Positions 17,908 through 26,551 of a DNA stretch of 64,000 nt are shown in pieces (positions within the stretch are counted from its first letter, which is position 1; each line of letters starts with the position of its first letter). The position numbers were made by a program, and so were the translations under genes. The notes under the pieces were generated by a model. It did not search any database. It had not been told where the DNA came from and saw only the letters and a program-made list of their open reading frames with translations. The DNA is from Pseudomonas cremoris (GTDB lineage Bacteria; Pseudomonadota; Gammaproteobacteria; Pseudomonadales; Pseudomonadaceae): the NCBI RefSeq assembly GCF_014230465.1, contig NZ_JAAXCY010000008.1:124001-188000 (forward strand), read 5' to 3'.

Positions 17908-18686
17908 GATACGAGCCTCCTCTCGATAATGCGCATCACCAGGTCGGTGAGCAGTACGGTGATGCTGATCATGACCATGCCCAACACCACGGTGTCAGTC
18001 TGGAAGTATTCCTTGCCGTTCATGATCATGAAGCCCAGGCCTTCGCGGGCCGCGATCAGTTCGGCGGAGATCACGCAGGTCCAGGCGATGCCGAGCATCA
18101 CTTTCAGGCCGGTGATGATCTGCGGCAGCGCGGCGGGAAGGATGATGCCGAACATGATGTTGTGGCGCTTGGCGCCCAGGTTCTTGGCGGCGCGAATCAG
18201 CAGCGGGTCGACGTTGCGGGTGGAGTCGATGATGTACAGCAACGCCGGGGCCAAGGAGCCCATGAACACGATGGAGTACTTTTGCGACTCGGAAATGCCG
18301 AACCACAACAGCGACAGCGGCACCCAGCTCATCGACGGCAATGGCCGCAGGAACGACAACAGCGGGTTGAAGATCGCCATGCACAACGGCGACGAGCCCA
18401 TGGCAATGCCCAGTGGGACAGCGACGATAGTGGCCAGCAGGAAGCCGACCATGACGCGGCGGGTCGAGGCGAAAATGTTGGCAATCAGGCTGCCGTCGCC
18501 CGTCATGTCGACGGCGCGGTGCCAGATATCCGAAGGTGCCGGCAGGAACAGGGCTTCGACAAACCCCATCTTTACCGCTGCTTCCCAGATAGCCAGGATG
18601 ATGATCAGCGTGGCAAAGCCAATGATCAGCCGCGACACGATGCCGGTGCCCATGGGTACATAGGGGCGAGCTAAAGAGTTACTCAT
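17895..18686 (-). CDS. ABC transporter permease, nitrate/sulfonate/taurine type
   Basis: A 263-residue inner-membrane permease of the binding-protein-dependent type with about six hydrophobic segments. The EAA-like cytoplasmic loop is visible around IRAAKNLGAKRHNIMFGIILPAALPQI, where it contacts the ATPase. It resembles SsuC/TauC. Its ATG overlaps the stop of the substrate-binding protein gene (ATGA) and its end overlaps the ATPase gene, so the three are translated together. Nothing in the sequence fixes the substrate. Confidence 0.92.
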   Translation of the reverse strand: MSNSLARPYVPMGTGIVSRLIIGFATLIIILAIWEAAVKMGFVEALFLPAPSDIWHRAVDMTGDGSLIANIFASTRRVMVGFLLATIVAVPLGIAMGSSPLCMAIFNPLLSFLRPLPSMSWVPLSLLWFGISESQKYSIVFMGSLAPALLYIIDSTRNVDPLLIRAAKNLGAKRHNIMFGIILPAALPQIITGLKVMLGIAWTCVISAELIAAREGLGFMIMNGKEYFQTDTVVLGMVMISITVLLTDLVMRIIERRLVSWQD

Positions 18687-19702
18687 GGACGGATCTCTGC
18701 ATGACTGACGAACGAGGTGTTGAACCAGTCATCCACGGCCGGGACCTTGGACAGCTGCTTGTTCTCCACCATGAAGGCCGCCAATTGGTTGAGGCCGTGC
18801 TGGAAGCTCTGGGTCTCGATCAAGGTTTTTTTCTGGTCGGCCAGGTCATGCCATTCGATGGCGTTGATGGTCTTGAGCTGTTCTTCCACCGGTAGTTTGG
18901 TCAACTCGGTGATAGACTTCGCCGCCTCCTCCGGGTTTGCCTTGATGAACGCGATCGCCTCCATGTAGCTATCCACGAACGCTTGGGCTTCCTTCGGATG
19001 CTCTTTGGTGTAGGCGCGGCTTGCGATCAGGATGTCCGGCCCGGTGCCGATCTTGAATTGCTTGTAGAGGCTGAACTGGGTGTCATCGGCCAGAAGCGTG
19101 CTGCCCTGCTGTTGCAGGATGTTGAAGGTTGGCGACCACGCGACGGCAGCATCGATTTGCCCGGTTTTGAGGGCCGCCGGCATTTCCTGGGTCGGTATGT
19201 TCAGCAGCATCACGTCCTTGTTCGGGTCCATCTGCGCTTGTTTGAGCAGGTCAAGGATGAGAATGTGTCCGCTTGATGCGTAAGTGACGCCTATCTTCTT
19301 GCCCTTGAGGCTGGCGATGTCCTTGATCTCGCCGTTGGTGAACACTCCCTGCACGGTCACGAAGGAATCCGGCTCCGAGACCACCTCGAACGACTTGCTG
19401 CCCGCCGCCATCAACGACAACGCAGGAATCGCGCTGGACGCGGCGAAGTCCAGATTACCGGACACCATCGCGCTCATCCGGCTCGACGAGGTACCAAAGA
19501 GCTGCCACTTAACGTCCAGGCCATTCTTTTTGAAGATACCCTTATCAATGCCCACCCAGACCGGAAAGCTGCTGAACCAGGTCGAGCCACCATAGGTGAC
19601 AGGCGCAGGCGTCGCGGCTTGAGTGGCAGTGGCGCCAAGGCCACCGACCAGCAGCGAGGCTGATAACAGGAGGGTTCTGGTGAAGGCTTTGAGAGTGGTC
19701 AT
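18683..19702 (-). CDS. ABC transporter substrate-binding protein, NitT/TauT family
   Basis: A 339-residue periplasmic binding protein with a signal peptide (MTTLKAFTRTLLLSASLLVGG, cleavage near TQAA) and the NMT1/SsuA-like fold. Characteristic segments are VGIDKGIFKKNGLDVKWQLF, SLKGKKIGVTYASSGH and ALKTGQIDAAVAWSP. It is the first gene of the probable operon. Family members bind sulfonates, nitrate, bicarbonate, thiamine precursors or aromatic acids. The oxidase genes that follow argue for a compound with an N-methyl or secondary-amine group, which would be unusual for this transporter family. ATG at 19702 is preferred because it begins the signal peptide. Confidence 0.9.
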   Translation of the reverse strand: MTTLKAFTRTLLLSASLLVGGLGATATQAATPAPVTYGGSTWFSSFPVWVGIDKGIFKKNGLDVKWQLFGTSSSRMSAMVSGNLDFAASSAIPALSLMAAGSKSFEVVSEPDSFVTVQGVFTNGEIKDIASLKGKKIGVTYASSGHILILDLLKQAQMDPNKDVMLLNIPTQEMPAALKTGQIDAAVAWSPTFNILQQQGSTLLADDTQFSLYKQFKIGTGPDILIASRAYTKEHPKEAQAFVDSYMEAIAFIKANPEEAAKSITELTKLPVEEQLKTINAIEWHDLADQKKTLIETQSFQHGLNQLAAFMVENKQLSKVPAVDDWFNTSFVSHAEIRP

Positions 19703-19804
19703 GCAAGGTACCCGAGCTTGGTGGGAGCAAAAAGGACGGCAAGCGCCATCATTCAATGAAGGGCAGAATTTTCTATTTATTCATTTGGAAATGTTATTTT
19801 TACA

Positions 19805-19828
19805 GGTGAATTGATTTTATGTTTCACC
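19805..19828. promoter_or_regulatory. Operator-like inverted repeat upstream of the importer/sox-like operon
   Basis: GGTGAA and TTCACC flank a 12-bp AT-rich spacer, about 105-125 bp before the start of the substrate-binding protein gene. A related half-site (AAGTGAATTTATTTA) occurs in the gap before purU near 16990. It is a candidate target for the IclR-type regulator at 9132-9926; this is inference. Confidence 0.35.
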
Positions 19829-19928
19829 TTGTGTTATTGGCTATTTTATAAGTCATGAAAGCACATGTGTAAACACTATATTCTCTGGAGATATTTTAAG
19901 CGCTCCGAAACCGAGCCAATCCACAGGC

Positions 19929-19972
19929 AAAAAAAAATCCGGAAACCCACACCCGCGTGCGGCCTTCCGGAT
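19929..19972 (-). terminator. Intrinsic terminator after the phosphatase-fusion gene
   Basis: The outer stem AATCCGGAA/TTCCGGATT with GC-rich inner pairs is followed on the minus strand by nine T residues and GCCTG. It closely resembles the terminator after tRNA-Lys at 21084-21126. Confidence 0.85.
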
Positions 19973-20001
19973 TGTTCGTGGCGCCAGTAAGCGCGCCCCA
20001 C

Positions 20002-20907
20002 CTAAAGACTCTTCAGCAAATCCCCGAGCGTTTTGTGCTCCCAAGTCGATAGCAACGCCACGGGATCAGTCCCATAGCGGGCACCCGAATCAAACGACCA
20101 GCGCCGCCCATCGGGGCTAATGCAGGTTTGGCAGTAGTCGAGCTCACCGCAGTTGCTGTAGATCGAAATGCGCCAACCGCCAACTTCAACATCAAGGTGA
20201 TCGCTATCAGACATCTGCCCCACCCTAGTCATCACGCGCCGCCCCCAGGCAACCTCGCGCAACACCTCGCACACGTCTCGGGCAGAGAGCGGCGGGGTTA
20301 TCATCCAAACCGCCTCGCCTGCGGACCAGGACAACCTGTATCCGCAACCGTTAGGCACAGGGTTCTGGATTTCGTATTCACGCCAGTCGGCCATAGCTCG
20401 ACCATCAATACCCTGCGGCTTGCGCTCGATCAGCCAAGCGACAGCATTGATGAACTGCCCATGGGAAAACACCGCAATGTCATCGGCAGGGTGCGCTACC
20501 AGTCGATCCAGGAAAGACCGAGCCCTGCACAAAAAATCCAGGAAGGATTCAGCGCCTGCACCATCCGTAAACGCCGGGTCTGACCTGAACCAATACTCAT
20601 CGACCCAAGCCCGCCGCTGAGCCACAGTAGTGTTAACGCACCGTGTGGGCTCAAGGTAAGTAAATTCGTGAACGGGCCAAGTCTCGAGCCGAATCGCCGG
20701 ATACCTCGCCACTGTAGCCATAGCGGTTGACTGGGCCCGGGAAAACGGCGAGGCAACGACCAGGCCAGGAGCATGATCAAAGGAACACGCCACCTGATGC
20801 GCCTGCTCGACACCCCTTACCGTAAGAGGGATGCTCGCGTGATCCAGGCTGGGCTCACCAGCATTGGCAGCACTTTCTCCATGACGTATCAGCCTGACAC
20901 GCTTCAT
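20002..20907 (-). CDS. Histidine phosphatase family protein with an extra uncharacterised C-terminal domain
   Basis: The first about 200 of 301 residues form a histidine-phosphatase (phosphoglycerate-mutase-like) domain: LIRHGESAANAG carries the catalytic RHG at residues 8-10, and the second catalytic His is in IAVFSHGQFINA. The last about 95 residues (from SARDVCEVLREV) are different, with GWRISIYSNCGELDYCQTC and SPDGRRWSFDSGARYGTDPV. They resemble small stand-alone Pseudomonas proteins of unknown function, which I believe are classed as DUF7693. The reading frame is continuous across the junction. It has its own terminator and is flanked by tRNA-Lys. The phosphatase substrate and tail role are unknown. 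Confidence 0.85.
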   Translation of the reverse strand: MKRVRLIRHGESAANAGEPSLDHASIPLTVRGVEQAHQVACSFDHAPGLVVASPFSRAQSTAMATVARYPAIRLETWPVHEFTYLEPTRCVNTTVAQRRAWVDEYWFRSDPAFTDGAGAESFLDFLCRARSFLDRLVAHPADDIAVFSHGQFINAVAWLIERKPQGIDGRAMADWREYEIQNPVPNGCGYRLSWSAGEAVWMITPPLSARDVCEVLREVAWGRRVMTRVGQMSDSDHLDVEVGGWRISIYSNCGELDYCQTCISPDGRRWSFDSGARYGTDPVALLSTWEHKTLGDLLKSL

Positions 20908-21083
20908 ACACCCGACACTCGCACAGTTACGGCCATTCGCCTCTCCTGGGTATCTTTTGGCCTATATGGCCAGCAACCAAGGATACATGCACTAGCATCA
21001 GTGGCGATGCAGTGGCGACTGCTGCACAGGCGAGCGAGTGGACTTGTCGCAACCTCCGACACCACAACCTCTAAATCGCAGGC

Positions 21084-21126
21084 AAAAAAAAACCCGGAAA
21101 TCCTCACTTACGTGGGCCTTCCGGAT
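21084..21126 (-). terminator. Intrinsic terminator of tRNA-Lys
   Basis: Stem CCGGAA/TTCCGG with inner pairs and a run of nine T residues on the minus strand, starting about 20 bp past the mature tRNA end. Near-twin of the terminator at 19929-19972. Confidence 0.88.
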
Positions 21127-21144
21127 TTTCTAAACCGCCAAAAA

Positions 21145-21220
21145 TGGTGGGTCGTGTGGGATTCGAACCTACGACCAATTGGTTAAAAGCCAACTGCTCT
21201 ACCAACTGAGCTAACGACCC
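21145..21220 (-). tRNA. tRNA-Lys (anticodon UUU)
   Basis: A 76-nt cloverleaf on the minus strand. The acceptor stem is GGGTCGT pairing with ACGACCC, the D arm is AGCTCAGTTGGTAGAGC, the anticodon loop is CTTTTAA, the T arm contains GGTTCGAATCC, and the CCA end is encoded at 21145-21147. The anticodon reads AAA/AAG lysine codons. It lies upstream of the phosphatase-fusion gene with its own terminator. Confidence 0.98.
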
Positions 21221-21283
21221 GCTGTGTGGTGGCGCGTATAATACTGATTTCTAAGGATTATTCAACACCTTATTTGAAATAAA

Positions 21284-21973
21284 TCAGAAATAACGCGTTG
21301 GGTCAGTAATTCCGGCCGCTTGGAAGCCTTCTGCACGCAGTCGGCAGCTGTCGCATTTCCCACAAGCACGGCCGTCATCGTCTGCCTGGTAGCAGGAAAC
21401 AGTCAGCGAATAATCTACGCCAAGTCCTACACCAGCCTTCACGATATCGGCCTTGCTCAGGTTTTGCAGCGGCGCCAGGATGCGGAAGCCCTGCCCTTCT
21501 ACACCGGCCTTTGTCGCCAGATTGGCCATGCGCTCGAACGACTCGACGAACTCTGGTCGGCAGTCCGGGTAGCCGGAATAGTCCACAGCGTTGACGCCGA
21601 TAAAGATGTCACGCGCATTGAGCACTTCTGCCCAGCCAAGGGCGAGGGACAGGAAGACAGTGTTACGTGCTGGCACGTAGGTGACCGGAATGCCTTCACC
21701 CGGCGTTTCAGGCACATCGATACTGCTGTCGGTGAGCGCGGAGCCACCGATGCCATTGAGGTTCAGGCCGATCACCTTGTGCTCGACCACACCCATGTCG
21801 CGAGCGACACGGGCAGCGGCGTTCAACTCGGCGCGGTGGCGCTGGCCGTAGTCGAAGCTCATGGTGTAGCAGCGGTAGCCTTCGGCTTGCGCCATAGCCA
21901 CCACGGTGGCGGAGTCGAGACCACCGGACAGCAGGATTACAGCGCGTTTTTGATCGTTGGTTTGTTCAGTCAT
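21284..21973 (-). CDS. queC: 7-cyano-7-deazaguanine synthase
   Basis: Converts 7-carboxy-7-deazaguanine to preQ0 using ATP and ammonia in queuosine synthesis. The 229-residue protein begins with the PP-loop motif [14 protein letters not shown] and ends with four zinc-binding cysteines in [23 protein letters not shown] at 21973 is chosen because the family begins just before the PP-loop; it lies one base after the queE stop, indicating coupling. The pair queE-queC next to tol-pal and tRNA-Lys is conserved in Pseudomonas. Confidence 0.97.
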   Translation of the reverse strand: MTEQTNDQKRAVILLSGGLDSATVVAMAQAEGYRCYTMSFDYGQRHRAELNAAARVARDMGVVEHKVIGLNLNGIGGSALTDSSIDVPETPGEGIPVTYVPARNTVFLSLALGWAEVLNARDIFIGVNAVDYSGYPDCRPEFVESFERMANLATKAGVEGQGFRILAPLQNLSKADIVKAGVGLGVDYSLTVSCYQADDDGRACGKCDSCRLRAEGFQAAGITDPTRYF

Positions 21974-21974
21974 G

Positions 21975-22622
21975 TCAGCGTCCTGGCTCATCGTTCCAAA
22001 GGTATTTGTGCAACTGCAATTGCAGCCGCACCGGTAGATTGTCCGCAACCACCCAGTCGGCAAGATCGCGTGCATTCAGGTCGTGGTGACTAGGAGAGAA
22101 CAGCACCTCGCCGGCGCGACGATCCAGGCCGTACTGGATGAGCTTGGAACTCGCCCAGTCGTAATCGTCACGAGAACAAATCACGAACTTGACCTGATCG
22201 TTGGCCGTCAGCAAGTCCATATTCTCGTAAAGATTGCGGTGCGATTCCTTGGAGCCAGGGGTCTTGAGGTCGACCACACGGCTGACGCGCGGGTCTACCG
22301 CGGAAATATCCAAGGCACCACTGGTCTCCAGGGACACTTCATAACCGGCGTCACACAGCTGCTTGAGCAAAGGAATAGCATTAGGCTGGGCCAGGGGCTC
22401 GCCACCGGTCACACAGACGTAGCGCGGGCGGTAACCGGCAACCTGCTGCAGGATGTCATCGAGGGTGCGCACGGTGCCGCCACTGAAGGCGTAGGCGCTG
22501 TCACAGTATTGGCAACGCAAAGGACAGCCGGTCAAGCGCACAAATACTGTGGGCAGGCCAGCGGTTCGCGTTTCACCCTGCAACGAGTAAAAAACTTCGG
22601 TGATGCGTAATGTGTCTTGCAT
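21975..22622 (-). CDS. queE: 7-carboxy-7-deazaguanine synthase
   Basis: A radical-SAM enzyme that contracts the ring of 6-carboxytetrahydropterin to 7-carboxy-7-deazaguanine, before QueC. The 215-residue protein has [10 protein letters not shown] at the N terminus and the CPLRCQYC cluster motif (CxxxCxxC) near residue 30, followed by [13 protein letters not shown] three codons further upstream is possible, but the ATG at 22622 matches the usual start. It is transcribed with queC, behind a terminator that separates the pair from cpoB. Confidence 0.96.
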   Translation of the reverse strand: MQDTLRITEVFYSLQGETRTAGLPTVFVRLTGCPLRCQYCDSAYAFSGGTVRTLDDILQQVAGYRPRYVCVTGGEPLAQPNAIPLLKQLCDAGYEVSLETSGALDISAVDPRVSRVVDLKTPGSKESHRNLYENMDLLTANDQVKFVICSRDDYDWASSKLIQYGLDRRAGEVLFSPSHHDLNARDLADWVVADNLPVRLQLQLHKYLWNDEPGR

Positions 22623-22739
22623 AGTCGCCACGGGCGTAACAGCTAAACAGGCTGTCCGCCTCCGTCAGGCACTTCAAGGGACCCCGCCAACGCGTAGACC
22701 CCAAGGAGCGTGCTTCATAAAAGGGCGTGGATTCTAACG

Positions 22740-22766
22740 AAAAAACCCGCGCCAGGCGCGGGTTTC
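22740..22766 (-). terminator. Intrinsic terminator at the end of the tol-pal operon
   Basis: Stem CCCGCGC/GCGCGGG with a 3-nt loop and six T residues on the minus strand, 21 bp past the cpoB stop codon. It divides tol-pal-cpoB from queE-queC. Confidence 0.92.
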
Positions 22767-22786
22767 TTCTAAACGGGCTGCATTGC

Positions 22787-23620
22787 TTACAAGCGCTGCA
22801 GATCCCGTTGTGCCAACTGCGCAGCCGAGGTGCCCGGATATTGGGCAACCACCTGCTGCAGAATGCCTTTGACCTTGTCGGTATGACCCAGGCGGCGCTC
22901 TACGTCAGCGAGTTTGTACAGCGAGTCCGGGACCTTGGCATGCTTGGGGTACAGCTGGCTGACCTTGGCAAATGCCTGGCCGGCTGCTTGCAGATCACCC
23001 TTGGCCAGATTCACCTCACCCAGCCAATATTGGGCGTTGCCCGCGTACTGGCTGTTAGGGTATTTGCGCAGGAAAGCGGTAAATGCCTGGCTGGCTTTAT
23101 CGAAATCCTTGGCCTTGATCAGGTCGAAGGCTGCGTCGTAATACAGTTTTTCCTTCGCCGGATCACCCGGTTCGCTGCTGGCGGCAGGGGCTTGGCTGGC
23201 AGCCGCCCCTGCAGCTGCACCACCGGCGGCGGCACTTGGCGCACCACCGGTAGAAGAATTATCAGGAGTTGCGGCAGGTTGAACACCGGCTCCAATGCGT
23301 CGATCAAGATCCTGGTAACGCTCCAGGCCTTCTTGCTTCAGCTGGTTCACTTGATTCTGCAGAACCTCAATCGTGCCTTGTTGCTGGGACAATTGATCCT
23401 GCATACGTTGCAGCTGGTTGAACAGTTCGCCCTGTGCCGAGGGGGCGGACGTAGCCGCTCCCCCAGCATAGGCGCCGTTCGTGCCATAACCCGCTGGCGG
23501 ATAACTGCTCCCGCTATTGTTATAGCCAGAGTTGCTATCTTCCACAGGAACCGCAGCCCACACCGCAAGCGGTGCGAGGCTGAGAGCCAATACAGTTAGA
23601 GCACGACGGCACGTTCGCAT
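22787..23620 (-). CDS. cpoB: Cell division coordinator CpoB (YbgF), Tol-Pal associated periplasmic TPR protein
   Basis: A 277-residue periplasmic protein that links peptidoglycan synthesis with Tol-Pal constriction. It has a signal peptide (MRTCRRALTVLALSLAPLAVWA), an N-terminal coiled coil about residues 60-100 (LFNQLQRMQDQLSQQQGTIE and onwards), a Pro/Ala/Ser-rich linker and a C-terminal TPR region about 155-275 with YWLGEVNLAKGDLQAA and YKLADVERRLGHTDKV repeats. It starts 6 bp after pal and ends the operon before a strong terminator. Confidence 0.93.
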   Translation of the reverse strand: MRTCRRALTVLALSLAPLAVWAAVPVEDSNSGYNNSGSSYPPAGYGTNGAYAGGAATSAPSAQGELFNQLQRMQDQLSQQQGTIEVLQNQVNQLKQEGLERYQDLDRRIGAGVQPAATPDNSSTGGAPSAAAGGAAAGAAASQAPAASSEPGDPAKEKLYYDAAFDLIKAKDFDKASQAFTAFLRKYPNSQYAGNAQYWLGEVNLAKGDLQAAGQAFAKVSQLYPKHAKVPDSLYKLADVERRLGHTDKVKGILQQVVAQYPGTSAAQLAQRDLQRL

Positions 23621-23626
23621 GACGAA

Positions 23627-24127
23627 TTACTTACGCAGTTCGACGCGACGGTTTTGAGCCCAGGACTGCTCGTCGTGGCCAGTAGCAACTGGACGCTCTT
23701 TACCGTAGGAAACCAGTTCCAGTTGGCCTGGAGCAACACCTTGCAGTACCAGGTAGCGCTGAACGGCTTTCGCACGACGCTCGCCCAGTGCCATGTTGTA
23801 CTCACGAGTACCACGTTCGTCAGTGTTACCTTCCAGAACAACGCGAGCGCCGTTAGCTTTCAGGTCCTTCGCGTGAACGTCCAGAGCGCGCATGGCTTCT
23901 GGCTTCAGGTCCGAACTGTCGTATTCGAAGTAGAAAGTGGTGATAGCGCGCAGAGCAGCTTCTTCGCTCAGGGAGCCGTCAACAGCACCAGTGTTAGCGC
24001 CGTAACCAGCGTTTGGATCAACAGCTGCGCCTTCACCGGCATTGTCGCCGCCTTTAGACGAGCAACCAACGGCTACGGACAGAGCCAGAGCCAGAGCAGC
24101 AAACTTACCAAACTTCAGCATTTCCAT
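23627..24127 (-). CDS. pal: Peptidoglycan-associated lipoprotein
   Basis: The outer-membrane lipoprotein that binds peptidoglycan and TolB; it is called OprL in P. aeruginosa. The 166-residue protein has a lipoprotein signal peptide with lipobox AVGC and a C-terminal OmpA-like domain with [20 protein letters not shown], which contains the diaminopimelate-binding Asp and Arg. The ATG at 24127 is preceded by AGGAG at 7 nt; earlier in-frame codons lack such a site. It sits in the order tolQ-tolR-tolA-tolB-pal-cpoB. Confidence 0.97.
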   Translation of the reverse strand: MEMLKFGKFAALALALSVAVGCSSKGGDNAGEGAAVDPNAGYGANTGAVDGSLSEEAALRAITTFYFEYDSSDLKPEAMRALDVHAKDLKANGARVVLEGNTDERGTREYNMALGERRAKAVQRYLVLQGVAPGQLELVSYGKERPVATGHDEQSWAQNRRVELRK

Positions 24128-24179
24128 CGTGAAACTCCTAATGAACCCCAGTGTGTTAAGCAAATCTTGTAGCGCCGCG

Positions 24180-25481
24180 TCAGTTCAGGTAAGGGGACCA
24201 GGATGGTTCTCTGACTTCGCCTTGAGCGGTAGGAAGTGGGAGCCTTACGCGTCCATTAATGGACACGAGCATCAAGACTCCCCGGCCCTGCTGGCGGGTG
24301 GCGTAGATTACCATGGTGCCGTTGGGCGCAACAGTGGCTGACTCATCAAGGTTGGTATCTGTAAGGATTTTTACCGTTCCACGCTGCAAATCCTGGGCCG
24401 CAACCCGGAAATTAGTGAAACCATCCTGACGGTGAATCATCACCAACGTCTTTTCATCAGCCGAAAGCTTAGGGTTGGCGTTGTAGTTACCAATAAAGGT
24501 CACGCGTTCTGCGCCACCGCCACCCACGCTTGTTTTATAAATCTGTGGCTTGCCGCCCCGGTCGGAGGTGAAGTAGATGGTCGAACCATCCTTACCCCAG
24601 AACGGCTCGGTGTTGATGCCTGGGCCGCTGGTAACACGGCTGATCTGGCGCGAAGCCATGTTCATCACGTAGATATCAGGGTTACCGTCTTTAGACAGCA
24701 CGAATGCCAGGCGCGAACCATCCGGCGACCAGGCTGGTGCACCGTTGAGGCCTTCGAAGTTGGTGATCTGCTCACGACGGCCAGTATCGATGTGCTGGAC
24801 GAAGATGCGCGGACGCTTCTGCTCAAAGGATACGTAGGCAATACGCTTGCCGTCCGGTGCAAAACGCGGCGACAGGATTGGCTCACGCGACTGCAGCAAA
24901 GTTACAGCCCGTGCACCGTCATAGTCCGAACGCTGCAAAGTGTAACGAGTGTTGTCTACGGAGAAACGCTCAGCCGTTACGTACAACAGACGCGTCGAGA
25001 AAGCACCCTTGATACCGGTGAGCTTTTCAAACGATTGGTCCGAGATGTAGTGGGCCATGTCGCGCAGTTGTTCGGCGGTGCCCGATACGCTGCCGGTCAG
25101 GACCTGCTGCTCGGTGGCCACGTTGAACAACGTGTACTGGATCTGCAGGCGACCGCCGGCCGGCACAATGTTGCCGACCATCAGGTACTGGGCGCCAACG
25201 GCCTTCCAGTCACGGAACACAACTTCGCTGGCCTGGTTCGGCTGGCTGATCATGTTGCCTTTCGGAATCGGCGCGTAGTAGCCGGAGTTGCGCAGGTCGT
25301 CGCTGACGATCTGGGCCATGTCGTCCGGCAGCACGCTGCCGCCCTGCCAACCGAACGGTACTACCGCGATCGGGGTGGCCCGATCACTACCGCTGGTGAC
25401 CAGGATGTTCTTTTCATCCGCCGCCGCTATCCCTGCCATACAGCAAATAACGACAAGCATTCCTCGAAGAAGGTTTCTCAC
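24180..25481 (-). CDS. tolB: Tol-Pal system beta-propeller protein TolB
   Basis: A 433-residue periplasmic protein with a signal peptide ([21 protein letters not shown]), an N-terminal alpha/beta domain about 25-165 and a C-terminal six-bladed propeller with repeated SPDG-type motifs ([39 protein letters not shown]). It carries signals between TolA and Pal during outer-membrane constriction. Its start overlaps the tolA end by 4 bp. Length and motifs are ordinary for the family. Confidence 0.97.
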   Translation of the reverse strand: MRNLLRGMLVVICCMAGIAAADEKNILVTSGSDRATPIAVVPFGWQGGSVLPDDMAQIVSDDLRNSGYYAPIPKGNMISQPNQASEVVFRDWKAVGAQYLMVGNIVPAGGRLQIQYTLFNVATEQQVLTGSVSGTAEQLRDMAHYISDQSFEKLTGIKGAFSTRLLYVTAERFSVDNTRYTLQRSDYDGARAVTLLQSREPILSPRFAPDGKRIAYVSFEQKRPRIFVQHIDTGRREQITNFEGLNGAPAWSPDGSRLAFVLSKDGNPDIYVMNMASRQISRVTSGPGINTEPFWGKDGSTIYFTSDRGGKPQIYKTSVGGGGAERVTFIGNYNANPKLSADEKTLVMIHRQDGFTNFRVAAQDLQRGTVKILTDTNLDESATVAPNGTMVIYATRQQGRGVLMLVSINGRVRLPLPTAQGEVREPSWSPYLN

Positions 25482-26551
25482 AAGGCTAGATCCTCAGGTG
25501 TGAATGTCATCTTGAATGAACGATAGGGAGCGAAGTCGCTTGGTTTCATTCCCTGCATCTCGGTCAACCGGCCAATGTTCTTGACCGCGGCAACCGCCGA
25601 ACTGTCGAACGAACCGTCACCACTGGACTTGGACACGCTGACCGAAGTCACCGTACCGTCCGGCAACATGCCGATCTGCAGCACTACTGTCATGCCTTTG
25701 CGTGCCGAAGGTGGACGTGTCCAGCCCTCTGCTGCCCGCGCCCGGATCAGGTCGTCGAAACTGCCCGCAACTTCATCACCACGTTCATCGGCCAAGGCTT
25801 GCTGACGCTGCGGCGTGTCGGAGAGCAAATCTGCCAAGGCCTGGGCCTTTTTCTCTTCGGCGGATTTACGCGCTGCTTCCTGGGCCTTTTTCTTCTGGGC
25901 GTCGGCGGCAGCTTTCTTCTTCGCGTCGTCGGCGACTTTCTTCTTCGCCTCGTCTGCTTCAGCTTTTTTCTTGGCGTCTTCGGCGGCTTTCTTCTTCGCG
26001 TCTTCGACAATCTTTTTCTTGGCGTCTTCAGCGGCCTGTTTCTTGGCCTCTTCTTCGGCAGCTTTCTTCGCTTCGTCTTCGGCTTTCTTCTTGGCTATAT
26101 CAGCCAATTGTTTCTCTTCAGCCTTTTTCGCTTCGGCAGCTTTCTCGGCTTTCTTGGCTTCATCAGCCTTTTTCGCCTCGTCGGCCTTCTTCGCTTCGTC
26201 AGCCTTTTTCGATTCCTCGGCCTTTTGAGCCGCCTCTTCTTTCTTTTGTTCCGCAGCAGCCTTCACCGCTTCCTGCTCGACCTTCTTCTGTTCCATCTGC
26301 TCGACTTCAGTCTGGCGCGCAGCCGACTTCTGAGCCTCACCCGCAATCTTCTGATTGGTCTGGGTGGTGGCCTGACTTTTCGATTTCAGCTGATACAGGG
26401 TCGCCTGCACGATCGGCTTGGCTGGCGGCAAGTCCGGGGTCATGGCAAAGCTGACGAACAGCATGCCAAACACCAGGACGTGCAGGGCAATTGCCCAAAC
26501 GCTAGGCCAGAAGTAGCTTTCCGAGGCGGACGGCTCTCGCTGTTGCTGCAT
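25478..26551 (-). CDS. tolA: Tol-Pal system protein TolA
   Basis: A 357-residue protein that spans the periplasm. It has one N-terminal transmembrane helix (about 15-35), a very long Lys/Ala/Glu helical domain about 70-240 built of repeats such as [15 protein letters not shown], and a C-terminal globular domain (about 255-355, with [22 protein letters not shown]) that contacts TolB. The repetitive part produces spurious long frames on the other strand. Its start codon shares a base with the tolR stop. Confidence 0.96.
   Translation of the reverse strand: MQQQREPSASESYFWPSVWAIALHVLVFGMLFVSFAMTPDLPPAKPIVQATLYQLKSKSQATTQTNQKIAGEAQKSAARQTEVEQMEQKKVEQEAVKAAAEQKKEEAAQKAEESKKADEAKKADEAKKADEAKKAEKAAEAKKAEEKQLADIAKKKAEDEAKKAAEEEAKKQAAEDAKKKIVEDAKKKAAEDAKKKAEADEAKKKVADDAKKKAAADAQKKKAQEAARKSAEEKKAQALADLLSDTPQRQQALADERGDEVAGSFDDLIRARAAEGWTRPPSARKGMTVVLQIGMLPDGTVTSVSVSKSSGDGSFDSSAVAAVKNIGRLTEMQGMKPSDFAPYRSFKMTFTPEDLAL

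Noticed and set aside
19929..21220. tRNA-Lys as the attachment site of an integrated element
   Set aside because: The repeated sequence is a terminator, not the tRNA 3' end; there is no integrase and only one gene between the copies.
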